In this document: positions 26,614 to 35,526 of the stretch, piece after piece
Layout of the letters: every line of letters begins with the position of its first letter
Position numbering within the stretch: the stretch's first letter is position 1
NCBI RefSeq assembly: GCF_000015725.1
Contig: NC_008826.1
Span: 372,001 to 436,000, forward strand
Direction of reading: 5' to 3'
Length of the DNA stretch: 64,000 bases
Origin: Methylibium petroleiphilum PM1
Lineage (GTDB): Bacteria; Pseudomonadota; Gammaproteobacteria; Burkholderiales; Burkholderiaceae_C
The notes under the pieces: model-generated
Told to the model about the DNA's origin: nothing
Database searches by the model: none
Seen by the model: the letters and a program-made list of their open reading frames with translations, nothing else
Position numbers and translations under genes: made by a program

Positions 26614-26643
26614 GGGCGCGACCTCCGCAAGGCGGCCGCGCCC
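26614..26643 (+). terminator. GC-rich hairpin after cobJ, possible terminator
   Basis: Stem GGGCGCG/CGCGCCC with an inner CCGC/GCGG pairing, 32 bases past the cobJ stop. No T run follows, so it is not a textbook intrinsic terminator; it may still protect or end the cob transcript before the next riboswitch. Confidence 0.45.
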
Positions 26644-26651
26644 CCACGCCC

Positions 26652-26897
26652 CAGGTGCCTTGCCCAGCGATGGTCCGGGTCAAACGGGAACGGGGTAGGC
26701 CGGCCTGGCTTGGATGCCAGGCCGGCCGTAATCCCCGGCTGCCCCCGCAACGGTAGGCGAGTGCGGGTGCGTCCACGGCGCTCGAACCATCGAGCGCCAG
26801 CCACTGAACGGTTGCGTGGCGTCGTCGCCGAGACGACGCGCGCGGACCGCTTGGGAAGGCGATGCACCAAGACTCGCGAGCCCGGATACCGGCCTGT
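26652..26897 (+). ncRNA. Cobalamin riboswitch upstream of the truncated btuB
   Basis: Carries AGGTGCCTTGCCCAG, GGTCAAACGGGAACGGGG, the B12 box GGCTGCCCCCGCAACGGTA at 26738, GCCACTG and the closing GCCCGGATACCGGCC in canonical order. An internal stem GGCCGGCCTGGC/GCCAGGCCGGCC at about 26699..26728 is a peripheral arm. All core elements look intact, so adenosylcobalamin should still repress the genes behind it, although the first of these is broken. Confidence 0.93.
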
Positions 26898-27041
26898 GGC
26901 GACGCGCCGCCGCGACGCGAATCGTGGCGGTCATCGCAATGCGACCAGCCGCGGGGAGCGGATGGCGGCGAACGCGCCGCGCTCACTCGCGTGGGTATCG
27001 CGCCATCCCGTGCAGCGGGTCGTTCCTGGAGTTGATGCCAC

Positions 27042-27853
27042 GTGAGAACCACCGAACCAGGCGCCCGACGCGCGCCCCATTTGACGCCGCTGTCCATGGC
27101 CAGTTTCCTGACCGCCCTGCTGGCGAGCGCCACCGCGTGCGCCGAAGAACCGGCTGCGCTCGACGCGATCGTCGTCACGGGCCGGCGCACGGCGGCGCGA
27201 CTGGAAGACACGCCGCAGCGCGTCGAGGACATCGAGCGCACGCCGACGCGTGAGCTCGCCGACCTGCTGAAGAAGAACGCGAGCGTCGACGTGATCCAGT
27301 ACCCGGGCAACCTGTCGGGCGTCGGCATTCGCGGGGTCCGGCTCGAGTTCTCGGGCATCAACAAGCGCTGGCTGCCGCTGATCGATGGCCGGCCCGCGAT
27401 GTCTACCAACCCGAGCCTGGTGAACCTGGACCAGATCGAACGCATCGAGGTGCTCAAGGGCCCGGCTTCTGCGCTGTATGGTGCGCAGGCCATGGGCGGC
27501 GTGGTGAACCTGATCACGCGCGAGAGTCACGGCGGCGTGGCCGGCACGGGGCAGATCTCGCTCGGCGAGTTCGATCTGAAGGAACTCCGCGGCCGCATCG
27601 GCGGCAGCCTGAGCGACGCGCTGGATTTCGACTACGCCGGTTCCTGGTTCGACCGGGGCGACTTCAGCGCCGGCCAGGGCGTCGAGCGGCCCAACACGGC
27701 GTACCGCCAGCAGAACCATGCGCTGCGCCTCGGCCTGGCCCCGGCGCTGGATTGGCGCCTGCGCGCCAAGACCGACCTCTACCGGGGCCGCGACATCGCC
27801 ACGCCCGGCGACATCGCCTACGGCCTGAACCCTGCGCACGCGAGGAGCCTGTC

Positions 27854-27857
<4 letters not shown>
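27042..27857 (+). pseudogene. btuB: Truncated TonB-dependent B12 receptor (BtuB-like)
   Basis: 271 codons, less than half of a normal receptor of 600 or more. It keeps a signal peptide (cleavage near TACA-EEP), a TonB-box-like AIVVTGRR, the plug domain (DLLKKNASVDVIQYPG, RIEVLKGPASALYGAQAMGGVVNL) and the first few barrel strands, and then runs into a stop just where the next gene starts. The barrel is missing, so it cannot form a pore. The GTG start at 27042 is chosen because it adds basic residues before the hydrophobic core; ATG 27096 is an alternative. The loss looks like one deletion that also removed btuF and btuC. Confidence 0.85.
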
Positions 27858-28596
<739 letters not shown>

Positions 28597-28600
<4 letters not shown>

Positions 28601-28944
28601 GCCTTCCTGTTGAAAAACCCAAGATCGGCGCCTACCGCCGCCACATCCTGATCTGCACCGGGCCGCGCTGCACGAAGGACGGCCAGTCGCAGGTGTTGTT
28701 CGACAGCCTGGGCGACAAGTTCAAGGCGGTGGGCCTTCACCAAGGTGAACTGCGCGTCAAGCGCAGCCGCGTCAGCTGCTTCGCCGCCTGCAACGGCGGG
28801 CCGGTGATGTGCGTGCAGCCCGACGGGGTCTGGTACTACGACGTGACGCCGCAGAACATGGACCGCATCATCGAGCAGCACCTGGTCGGCGGGCAGCCCG
28901 TCGACGAACTGGTGTTCCACCGCGGGCCCGGCCATGTCGAATGA
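28597..28944 (+). CDS. 2Fe-2S ferredoxin-like protein of the cobalamin locus
   Basis: 115 residues, thioredoxin-like ferredoxin type. Five cysteines fit the cluster pattern: CTGPRC near residue 21-26, SCFAAC near 80 and a further one in PVMCVQPDG. Proteins of this type occur in some cobalamin operons (CbiW-like), where a redox role in ring contraction or chelation has been suggested. ATG overlaps the preceding ATPase remnant by four bases and the gene overlaps the cobA-bluB fusion by 11, so its frame survived while its upstream neighbours decayed. Function here is inferred from context. Confidence 0.78.
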
Positions 28945-30379
28945 GCCGAGCTTCGCTGCCGGCACGGTGTGCATCGTCGGCGCCGGGCCGGGTGCGGCGG
29001 ACCTGCTGACGCTGCGTGCCCTGCGGCGCCTGCAGCAGGCCGAGGTGATGGTGCATGACCGGCTGATCGCGCCGGAGGTGCTGGCGCTCGCGCCGCCGCA
29101 AGCGCTGCGGGTGTACGTGGGCAAGGCTTCGGGCGACCACGCCGTGCCGCAGGCGGGCATCCATGCGCTGTTGGTCGAGCATGCCCGGGCGGGCCGGCGC
29201 GTGGTGCGGCTCAAGGGTGGCGATCCCTTCGTGTTCGGCCGCGGCGGCGAGGAGGCACTGGCGTTGCAGGCCGCCGGCATCGCCTGCGAGGTCGTGCCCG
29301 GTGTGACCGCCGCCGGCGGCTGTGCGGCGGCCGCCGGCATCCCGCTGACGCACCGCGACCTGGTCAGCAGCTGCGTCTTCCTGCCCGGGCATCTGGCCGA
29401 GGGTGAGGGTGCGCACGGCCGCACGCTGGACTGGGCTGCACTGGCGCGGCCCGGGCAGACGCGTGTGTTCTACATGGGCGTGCAGCGCCTGCCCCAGATC
29501 GCGCAGCGGCTCATTGCCCACGGGCTGGCGCCCGAGACGCCGGCCGCGATCGTGCGCGACGGTACGCGCGCGACTCAAAGCGTGCTCGCCACTGGCCTAG
29601 CAGCGCTGGCGCAGGCCGCGCCCGCGTACGGCCCGCAGCCCGGGCTCCTGATCATCGGCGAGACGGTGAGCCTGAGCCCGGACTATCGGCCCACGGTGGC
29701 GCCGCAGCCGGAGCTTCGGCGCACCATGCACTTCGATGCCAACGAGCGCGATGCCGTCTACCGCGTCATCGCCGCGCGGCGCGACATGCGGCACTTCGCG
29801 GGCGGGACGGCGCTGGCCCCGGCCGTGCTCGAGCGCCTACTGTGCGCGGCGCATCAGGCGCCGTCGGTGGGGCTGATGCAGCCCTGGCGCTTCATCCGCG
29901 TCGCCAACCCGGCGCTGCGCGAGTCCCTGGCCGCGCAGGTGGCCGCCGAGCGGGAGCGCACGGCGCAGGCGCTGGGCGAGCGTGCCGAAGAGTTCCTGCG
30001 GCTCAAGGTCGAGGGCCTGCGCGAGTGCGCCGAGCTGCTGGCCCTGGTGCTCGCGCCCGACGACGGAACGGTCTTCGGCCGCCGTACGCTGCCGCGCGAG
30101 ATGGCGCTGTGTTCGGTGGGGGCGGCGGCGCAGAACCTGTGGCTGGCCGCACGTGCGGAAAACCTGGGCCTGGGCTGGGTGTCGATGTTCGAGCCGGCGG
30201 CCGTCGCCGCGCTGCTGGGGCTGCCTGAGGGCGCCTTGCCGCTGGGCCTGCTGTGCCTTGGCCCGGTCGATGCCTTCTACGACGAGCCGATGCTGCAGGC
30301 TGAGCACTGGCGTCAGGGCCAGCCGCTCGGTGACATGGTGTTCGAAGACACCTGGGGTCGATCGGCTGACAAGCCGTGA
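28934..30379 (+). CDS. cobA-bluB: Fusion of uroporphyrinogen-III C-methyltransferase (CobA) and 5,6-dimethylbenzimidazole synthase (BluB)
   Basis: 481 residues. Residues about 10-250 are a SUMT: VGAGPGAADLLTLRA, VRLKGGDPFVFGRGGEEA, VPGVTAAGGCAAAAGIPLTHR and ILPGH-like FLPGHL motifs. It makes precorrin-2 from uroporphyrinogen III. After a short proline-containing linker, residues about 265-475 are a BluB: RRDMRHFAGG, LLCAAHQAPSVGLMQPWRFIRV and AENLGLGWVSMF. BluB breaks down FMNH2 with oxygen to make the lower ligand of B12. The frame is open without interruption across the join and the domains are full length. The gene starts inside the ferredoxin-like gene. Confidence 0.9.
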   Translation: MSNEPSFAAGTVCIVGAGPGAADLLTLRALRRLQQAEVMVHDRLIAPEVLALAPPQALRVYVGKASGDHAVPQAGIHALLVEHARAGRRVVRLKGGDPFVFGRGGEEALALQAAGIACEVVPGVTAAGGCAAAAGIPLTHRDLVSSCVFLPGHLAEGEGAHGRTLDWAALARPGQTRVFYMGVQRLPQIAQRLIAHGLAPETPAAIVRDGTRATQSVLATGLAALAQAAPAYGPQPGLLIIGETVSLSPDYRPTVAPQPELRRTMHFDANERDAVYRVIAARRDMRHFAGGTALAPAVLERLLCAAHQAPSVGLMQPWRFIRVANPALRESLAAQVAAERERTAQALGERAEEFLRLKVEGLRECAELLALVLAPDDGTVFGRRTLPREMALCSVGAAAQNLWLAARAENLGLGWVSMFEPAAVAALLGLPEGALPLGLLCLGPVDAFYDEPMLQAEHWRQGQPLGDMVFEDTWGRSADKP

Positions 30380-30547
30380 ACGAATTGCTGGCCACAGTTC
30401 CTGATGGGTCCGATGTTGGCCGGCGTGGATGGCTACGGTCAGACGCGCCGGGCGAGGTCGCCGCTGGCGAGTGGGGCGACTTCGGAGGTCGTGGCGGCAC
30501 TGTGGGGCGGCAGGAGTGCGTGGCGAGGCCCTGGGGCCGCGCCGGGT
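30380..30547. other. Short region without recognisable gene
   Basis: Between the cobA-bluB stop and the first IS remnant. GC-rich and open in several frames, but nothing resembling a known protein, RNA or clear hairpin with T run was seen. Confidence 0.4.
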
Positions 30548-30690
30548 TCAGGCCGCGAAGGCGATGTTCAGGCTGCGCATGCGCATCAGGTTGCGCGCCA
30601 GGGCATGCCACAGCAGCACGGCTCGCGCCTTTGTCAAGCCACAGACGTTGAACCTGGACAGTCCTCGGCGCCGCAATTGCGCGTTGGCAT
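30548..30690 (-). pseudogene. C-terminal fragment of an IS1182-like transposase
   Basis: Reading leftward, about 47 codons ending at 30548 encode RRRGLSRFNVCGLTKARAVLLWHALARNLMRM, the end of an IS1182-type transposase. The rest is missing. It points away from the similar fragment at 30741..31058. Confidence 0.6.
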
Positions 30691-30693
30691 AAG

Positions 30694-30720
30694 TGAACTG
30701 GCCCCCGAAAATGGACGCCA
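30694..30720 (+). repeat. Possible IS3-family terminal sequence
   Basis: Begins TGAACTGGCCCCCGAAA and continues to ATGGACGCC, which resembles the ends of IS3-family elements. It sits exactly between the two IS1182-like fragments and no partner end was found, so this is a weak call. Confidence 0.3.
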
Positions 30721-30740
30721 AGAGGTCTGGTATTTTGACC

Positions 30741-31058
30741 ATGTGGAAGGATGGCAAGGACGGCGATGGGCCGCCCGCCCCGGGCAGCGAGTTCGAGCCC
30801 AAGCCGGGCGACAGCGACGCGGTGGCGCAATGGCGGGCCCGCATGGCCACCGACGCCGCGCGCGAGATTTACAAGGATCGTGCAGCCACGGCCGAATGCG
30901 TCAACGCGCAGGCCCGCAACCGGGGCTTGTTGCGCATGCCGGTGCGCGGGCTGGCCAAGGTCCGCTGCGTCGTCAGGCTGTACGCGCTGGCGCACAACCT
31001 GATGCGCATGCCCTCGCGCCGCAACTCCTCGGTCCGGGCACTCCCGCGTCCGCGATGA
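30741..31058 (+). pseudogene. C-terminal fragment of an IS1182-like transposase, opposite strand
   Basis: About 105 codons, from near MWKDGKDGDG. The stretch AVAQWRARMATDAAREIYKDRA, then ATAECVNAQARNRGL and RGLAKVRCVVRLYALAHNLMRM, is the C-terminal end of an IS1182-type transposase. All of the N-terminal and most of the catalytic domain is absent. It is not the same copy as the fragment at 30548..30690: the residues differ. Confidence 0.68.
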
Positions 31059-31199
31059 CCGCAACGGCCGCATGAGTCCGCAAACCATGCCCGACCCCCC
31101 CAAAACACGTCCCTGCGCGACCCCGGACTGCTGCGGGATCGCGCCAACAAGCGCACCCGCCTCACCGGATCGGCGTTCACCCGCGCCGCCATGCCTCAT
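31059..31199. other. Region between IS1182-like remnant and IS1071-like element, nothing seen
   Basis: 141 bases with no convincing gene. It ends CTCAT directly before the left inverted repeat; the five bases beyond the other end of the element are GGTTA, so no target duplication is present. Confidence 0.4.
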
Positions 31200-31320
31200 G
31201 GGGTCCCCTTGTTTTCGGTGCCAAAAGTGACGGTACGCCTCTGCCCGTAGAGCCAGCATTGGCGCGGGGTTCGCTTTCAGACCGCGCGCAAGTGCTTGTC
31301 AGGCAATGAGTTCCTGTTGG
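31200..31320. repeat. Left inverted repeat of IS1071-like element (121 bases)
   Basis: Starts GGGGTCCCCTTGTTTTCGG and pairs with 34325..34445 without gaps. The outer 70 bases are nearly identical, the inner part only partly so. Transposase binding and cleavage site. Confidence 0.88.
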
Positions 31321-31361
31321 TCCTCCGATCGGCCGCTGAAGGCCTGTTTGTGGGGTCGATC

Positions 31362-34271
31362 TCAGCCAGCAGCACCTGTTTTCACTGCAGTTTGTGACGG
31401 CAGGATCTGGCCCGCGTAGCGCTCCAGCGGGAAGCGGAAGACTCCCCGCAGGTTGATGCCTTCAAGGCGCGTGGGCGCAATGCGCCCGGTCAGCTCGGCC
31501 GGCACGATCTGCCGCCTATTGGCCCACCGGTCCAGCACTACCTGCATCTGCGCCGTGTTCCATGCCATCACGATGTTGGCCAGCAGGCTCAGCGCATCGG
31601 CCACCGCTTGCATTTCGTCGGCTCTCCGTGCCTGCGCTGGCCCCACACGGCCGGTGTAGATCGCCCGCTTCAGCGCATTGACCGCCTCGCCGCGGTTGAG
31701 GACCCGTCGCAGCTCGCGGCGGAACGCCTCGTTGACGAAGTAGTCGGCCAGGAACGCCGTGCGCAGCAGCTTGCCCAACTGGACGCCGGCGTCGTAGATC
31801 GGGTCGCCTCGGGCGGCCGAGCCGAACCTGGCCAACGCCGTGACCGCGCTGGCGTGGCCCGTGATCACCGAGGCTGCCAGATGCACCAGACTGTCCCAGT
31901 GGGTCTCTATCAGGGCCGTATCGATGGTGGCCTCGCACACGGCAGCGATCTCCTCGGGCACCTTCATGCCGCGCGGCACGAACAGGTGCCGCTGATTGAG
32001 CTCCCTGAGCCTGGGACACAGATCGAAGCCCAGCAGCCGAGCCAGGCCCATGGCGAAGTCGGTGTAGCCGTGCGTGTCCACAGCCAGTTGCGTGGTCTCG
32101 ACCTTCTCCTGCCGCACCACGCCCTCGATGGCCGCGCCAGCCTGACGCTCGTTGAGCACGATGGGCTGGGCATGGAAGATCCCCCAGCGGTCCTTGACGT
32201 GGCTGTAGATGCCGATCGAGGCCGTCTGCCGCCTGGGGTCCTGCCGTGCCTGCCAGACCCGGCGGCTGGTCTCCAGGCTCATCATGTCTGACGAAGCCAG
32301 ATCCGCTCGGCCCCAGGTGGCGGCGATCGGTTGGCGTTGCATGTGCTCCAGCACCGCCTGGCAGGCCAGCGCCAGGCGCCGCTCGTCACCGGCCCAGCGC
32401 ATAGCCTGGCGAATACTGGTGGCCGACAGCTGCGGGATCATCCGTGCGCACTCGGCCGCAGTCAGGCTGGTGCCGTGGGCCAGGATGCCGGCGTAGACCA
32501 TCAGCAGTTCCTGGCCAGATCGCGGCTCGCGTGCGAGCATGATCCAGCTGAAGCGCACCTGGGCGTCCACCGCCAGGATGACCTCGGGCAGTTGCACTTC
32601 GCCGATGCGCTGATCGAGCCGGCTGCGCAGCCTGCTGACTTCGGGGTCCTCATCGTCGGCCGCCAGCGGAGCCAAGTGCAGTTCGTCGTCGACACGCAGC
32701 GCGCCGGTGCGTACCGCCGTGGCCACGGCGTCGACGCCGGCGCGCACGCGCTCCAGCAGCGGCGCGAGGTAGTTCGCTGCCTTGGCCGGCATCTGTAGCC
32801 TGGCGTAGTGGCGCCGGGCCTCAACCTCCCAGCGCTCGTCCGGGATGAACAGCCGCTCGCGGCCTCGGAAGCTCAGCGAGTGTTCGATCCAGATCGAGCC
32901 ATTGCGCAATCCCCGGCGCAGCGCGAACAGGGTGGCCACTTCCAGTGCCCGGAACGCCCGCTCCCGGTCGGTGTCAGCGATGTCCTGGCGCCACGCTGCC
33001 CCCAGCCGTGCAGCGGTGACATCGACAGGCAAGGTCTTGTCGCCGGCTGCGTACTGCGCGCGCAGGATGTCCAGCGCCTGCAGCGCCGGGTGCTCACCCG
33101 TGGCCGTCCACGACAGGCTCCCAGCGGCCACCAGCAGCGAGCGCACCGGGGCGATGGCGGCGATCAACTGCCGACGGATGCCCGAGGCCCGGCTCGGTGT
33201 TCTCTGCGCGCGCCGGGCTGCGACCAGTTCGAGCAGGCGCGTGCGCAGTTCGGCCGTGCCGGCTTCGTCCCGGGCCAGCTCGGCCAACTCCTGCAGCAGC
33301 AACTGGTACTGCCGCGACCAGTCGATGGGGGCAACCGCATCGTCGGCACATTGGCGCCAGAGATCGGCGACGCGGCGCTGGAACATGAGGATGAACTGGT
33401 CGGTGGCCGTCAGCAAGCAGTAGCGCAGGAAGCAGGCCGTCTCGACGGTCCGGGCGGGCTCCTTGACGCGGGCGTTGACCGACGGCGCTCGCGAGGCCAT
33501 GCGTCGCGCGTAGCGGCGCACCAGCACGTTGTTGATCTCGGCCAGCGCGCGGTCGACGCCGAGCTCCTTCAGGCAAGTGATTCGCTCCAGAACCTCTGCT
33601 ATCTGCCGCGTGGAATGCTTGGCCGGCGCGCTCCACAACCAGGACTGGCAGGGTTGTCCATCAGGACGCGGGGCATCCAGCACCGCGCTCCAGCGCTTGA
33701 GGGTCGAGACGGGAACCGACTGCCGAACCGCCTCGGCCGTCGTGCGCTCGAGCTCGCTCAGGGCGGCCGCCACCAGGCCGCGGATGTCGCGCTCGCGCAA
33801 GACCAGCAACCTGTGGCTGTACAGCCATTGCCGGGCGTGGACGATCAGACGTTCTCGGTCGGCGCACTGCGCGACTTCATCGCGCAGCACACGCACGAGC
33901 GCACGACGCTGGTGCTCAGTCATCCAGCCAAATCCCAGGGACTCGCAGGCCAGCTGTTGGTGATCGAACAGGGTGCGGCCCCGTGCATACAGCGCCCGCA
34001 CGGACGCCAGATCGGGAGTCTCGATGCCGAGTTCGCGGCCCAGGTGGGCCAGCAGGACGCTCGGCACGACGCGCACGCTGTTCAGCGGCCGGCCGGTCAT
34101 GCGCACGAAGCCGATGTGCAGCGCCAGGCCCAGCCGCAGACCGTCGCCGCGGCGTCGCGCGATCAGCTCTCGCTCGGCGGGGCTGAAGCTGAAGAAGGCC
34201 TGCAGCTCAAACTGGCTGAGCTCACGCGGCAGCTCGCGCTGGCCCAGATACGGTGATTGCCAGCCTTGCAT
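31362..34271 (-). CDS. tnpA: Tn3-family transposase TnpA, IS1071-like, complete
   Basis: 969 residues. The catalytic triad of Tn3-family transposases is recognisable: D662 in SSDMMSLE, D732 in VDTHGYTDFAMG and E862 in LNRGEAVNALKRAI. The N-terminal part (MQGWQSPYLGQRELPR, then FSPAERELIARRR) is the DNA-binding region that recognises the terminal repeats. It cuts and joins transposon ends in replicative transposition, leaving cointegrates. Since no resolvase gene or res site is present, these would have to be resolved by host recombination. ATG 34271 lies about 50 bases inside the right repeat; the stop is about 40 bases inside the left repeat. Intact reading frame, so probably active. Confidence 0.94.
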   Translation of the reverse strand: MQGWQSPYLGQRELPRELSQFELQAFFSFSPAERELIARRRGDGLRLGLALHIGFVRMTGRPLNSVRVVPSVLLAHLGRELGIETPDLASVRALYARGRTLFDHQQLACESLGFGWMTEHQRRALVRVLRDEVAQCADRERLIVHARQWLYSHRLLVLRERDIRGLVAAALSELERTTAEAVRQSVPVSTLKRWSAVLDAPRPDGQPCQSWLWSAPAKHSTRQIAEVLERITCLKELGVDRALAEINNVLVRRYARRMASRAPSVNARVKEPARTVETACFLRYCLLTATDQFILMFQRRVADLWRQCADDAVAPIDWSRQYQLLLQELAELARDEAGTAELRTRLLELVAARRAQRTPSRASGIRRQLIAAIAPVRSLLVAAGSLSWTATGEHPALQALDILRAQYAAGDKTLPVDVTAARLGAAWRQDIADTDRERAFRALEVATLFALRRGLRNGSIWIEHSLSFRGRERLFIPDERWEVEARRHYARLQMPAKAANYLAPLLERVRAGVDAVATAVRTGALRVDDELHLAPLAADDEDPEVSRLRSRLDQRIGEVQLPEVILAVDAQVRFSWIMLAREPRSGQELLMVYAGILAHGTSLTAAECARMIPQLSATSIRQAMRWAGDERRLALACQAVLEHMQRQPIAATWGRADLASSDMMSLETSRRVWQARQDPRRQTASIGIYSHVKDRWGIFHAQPIVLNERQAGAAIEGVVRQEKVETTQLAVDTHGYTDFAMGLARLLGFDLCPRLRELNQRHLFVPRGMKVPEEIAAVCEATIDTALIETHWDSLVHLAASVITGHASAVTALARFGSAARGDPIYDAGVQLGKLLRTAFLADYFVNEAFRRELRRVLNRGEAVNALKRAIYTGRVGPAQARRADEMQAVADALSLLANIVMAWNTAQMQVVLDRWANRRQIVPAELTGRIAPTRLEGINLRGVFRFPLERYAGQILPSQTAVKTGAAG

Positions 34272-34324
34272 GGCCTCGCTCCCAACTCAAGCCTCGGGCC
34301 GCCCACGATAAGCCCCTGCGCGAG

Positions 34325-34445
34325 CCAACAGGAAAGTTCATCGAATCAACAACTTACCGAACAGCGCTCGAACGGACCCGCGCCAATGCTGGCTCTACGG
34401 GCAGGAGCGTACCGTCACTTTTGGCACCGAAAACAAGGGGACCCC
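34325..34445. repeat. Right inverted repeat of IS1071-like element (121 bases), copy B
   Basis: Identical to 2255..2375 and inverted relative to 31200..31320. Marks where the element ends and the phn-upstream region begins. Confidence 0.88.
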
Positions 34446-34735
34446 GGTTACGACTTCTCTTGTGTGAGCGGCGCCGTTCATCGGTTCCGATGGCGCGCAG
34501 TACTTGTGTGGGGAGCGCCTCCACGCGATCGACGCAATGCTGGCCTTACCGCTCGCGCCCCGTGCCTTTGCGCCTCTACTCTGAATCCTTCGGACGCCAG
34601 TCCCACAGCGCAGGGTGAACGCCGTCTCCTGGTGTCGTCGCCGGTAGCTCGCATGGCGAGCGAGGAGTGCGACGGGCTGCAAGTTTCATTTCGCCGACAC
34701 ATCGCTGTCACGAAGCCTGCCGAGACTTCGCTCCC
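34446..34735. other. Intergenic region upstream of phnF, copy B
   Basis: Same as 2376..2665; hairpin at 34471..34496, no gene seen. Confidence 0.5.
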
Positions 34736-34751
34736 AGATATCTAGACATCT
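34736..34751. promoter_or_regulatory. Probable PhnF operator, copy B
   Basis: Same palindrome as at 2666..2681; a second identical binding site means the array titrates PhnF in proportion to its own copy number. Confidence 0.55.
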
Positions 34752-34760
34752 GGAGGAAGC

Positions 34761-35477
34761 GTGATCCAACGTGGCATCGGCGAGACCGTCTATCGACAAG
34801 TCCAGCGGCAGCTGGAAGCCGAGATCCGCTCGCTGCATCGCCCGGGCGACGCCCTGCCGCCGGAGGCCGCCCTGGCCGAGCGTTTTGGCGTCAACCGGCA
34901 CACGCTGCGCCGCGCCCTTGAAGGGCTGATCGCCGAAGGCTGGGTCGAGCGTCGCCACGGGTTGGGCAGCTTCGTGCTGCACAAGCCGCTGGACTACGAC
35001 ATCGGCCAGCGTACCCGCTTCACGGAGACGCTCGAGGCCCAGGGTCGTGTCACCGAGAGCACGGTGCTGCGCAAGCTGCGCATCCCGGCCCAGGGCGGCG
35101 TGGCCCAGCGCCTGCAACTCGACGAGGGCGAGCCGGTGGCCTGGATCGAGACGCTGCGCAGCGTGGACGCGGCGCCGTTCTGCGTCATCTCGCACTACCT
35201 GCCGCTGACCCTGCTGCCGGGCGTGCTCGACGACTACAGCGGCGGGTCACTGCACGAATTCATCGAAGCACAGCACGGCTGGCGCCTGAAGCGCACCGAG
35301 AGCCTGGTCTCGGGGGCGCTCCCGCAAGGCGATGACGCCAGCCTGTTGGCGATGCCGGCCCATGTGCCTGTACTTCGCGTCAAGAGCGTCAACGTGCGCG
35401 ACCGGGATGGAGCCCCGGTCGAGTACGCCCTGACTCGGTTCCGCGCAGACCGCATGCAACTGCGCATCACCCCTTGA
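34761..35477 (+). CDS. phnF: PhnF regulator, copy B
   Basis: Identical to 2691..3407, with the same GTG start and ribosome site. See that entry for domains. Confidence 0.9.
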   Translation: MIQRGIGETVYRQVQRQLEAEIRSLHRPGDALPPEAALAERFGVNRHTLRRALEGLIAEGWVERRHGLGSFVLHKPLDYDIGQRTRFTETLEAQGRVTESTVLRKLRIPAQGGVAQRLQLDEGEPVAWIETLRSVDAAPFCVISHYLPLTLLPGVLDDYSGGSLHEFIEAQHGWRLKRTESLVSGALPQGDDASLLAMPAHVPVLRVKSVNVRDRDGAPVEYALTRFRADRMQLRITP

Positions 35478-35526
35478 ACCTTGCCAGTTCCCGACTGATT
35501 CCATCGACCTTACAGGAGCGTCATCA

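Larger units (their letters stand above)
31200..34445 (-). mobile_element. Complete IS1071-like Tn3-family element at the junction of the repeat copies
   Basis: 3,246 bases bounded by 121-base inverted repeats, containing only tnpA. The size, single 969-residue transposase, long repeats and absence of tnpR and a res site match IS1071, which is known for flanking catabolic genes in Comamonas and relatives. Flanking bases differ (CTCAT on the left, GGTTA on the right), so there is no target duplication. That fits an internal element formed by recombination between two copies, each of which originally had its own duplication. Confidence 0.9.

Noticed and set aside
26699-26728. Strong inverted repeat GGCCGGCCTGGC/GCCAGGCCGGCC as an intrinsic terminator
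   Set aside because: It lies inside the second cobalamin riboswitch, before the B12 box, and is a peripheral stem of that RNA; no T run follows.
24930-26870. Minus-strand open frame of 646 codons opposite cbtA and cobJ
   Set aside because: Low-complexity composition, no family motif, and it runs through the riboswitch and intergenic hairpin on the other strand.
31200-34445. Possible resolvase gene or res site in the Tn3-family element
   Set aside because: Only about 40 to 55 bases separate tnpA from the terminal repeats, leaving no room for a tnpR gene or a normal res site.
31195-34450. Target-site duplication around the complete IS1071-like element
   Set aside because: Flanking pentamers CTCAT and GGTTA do not match.
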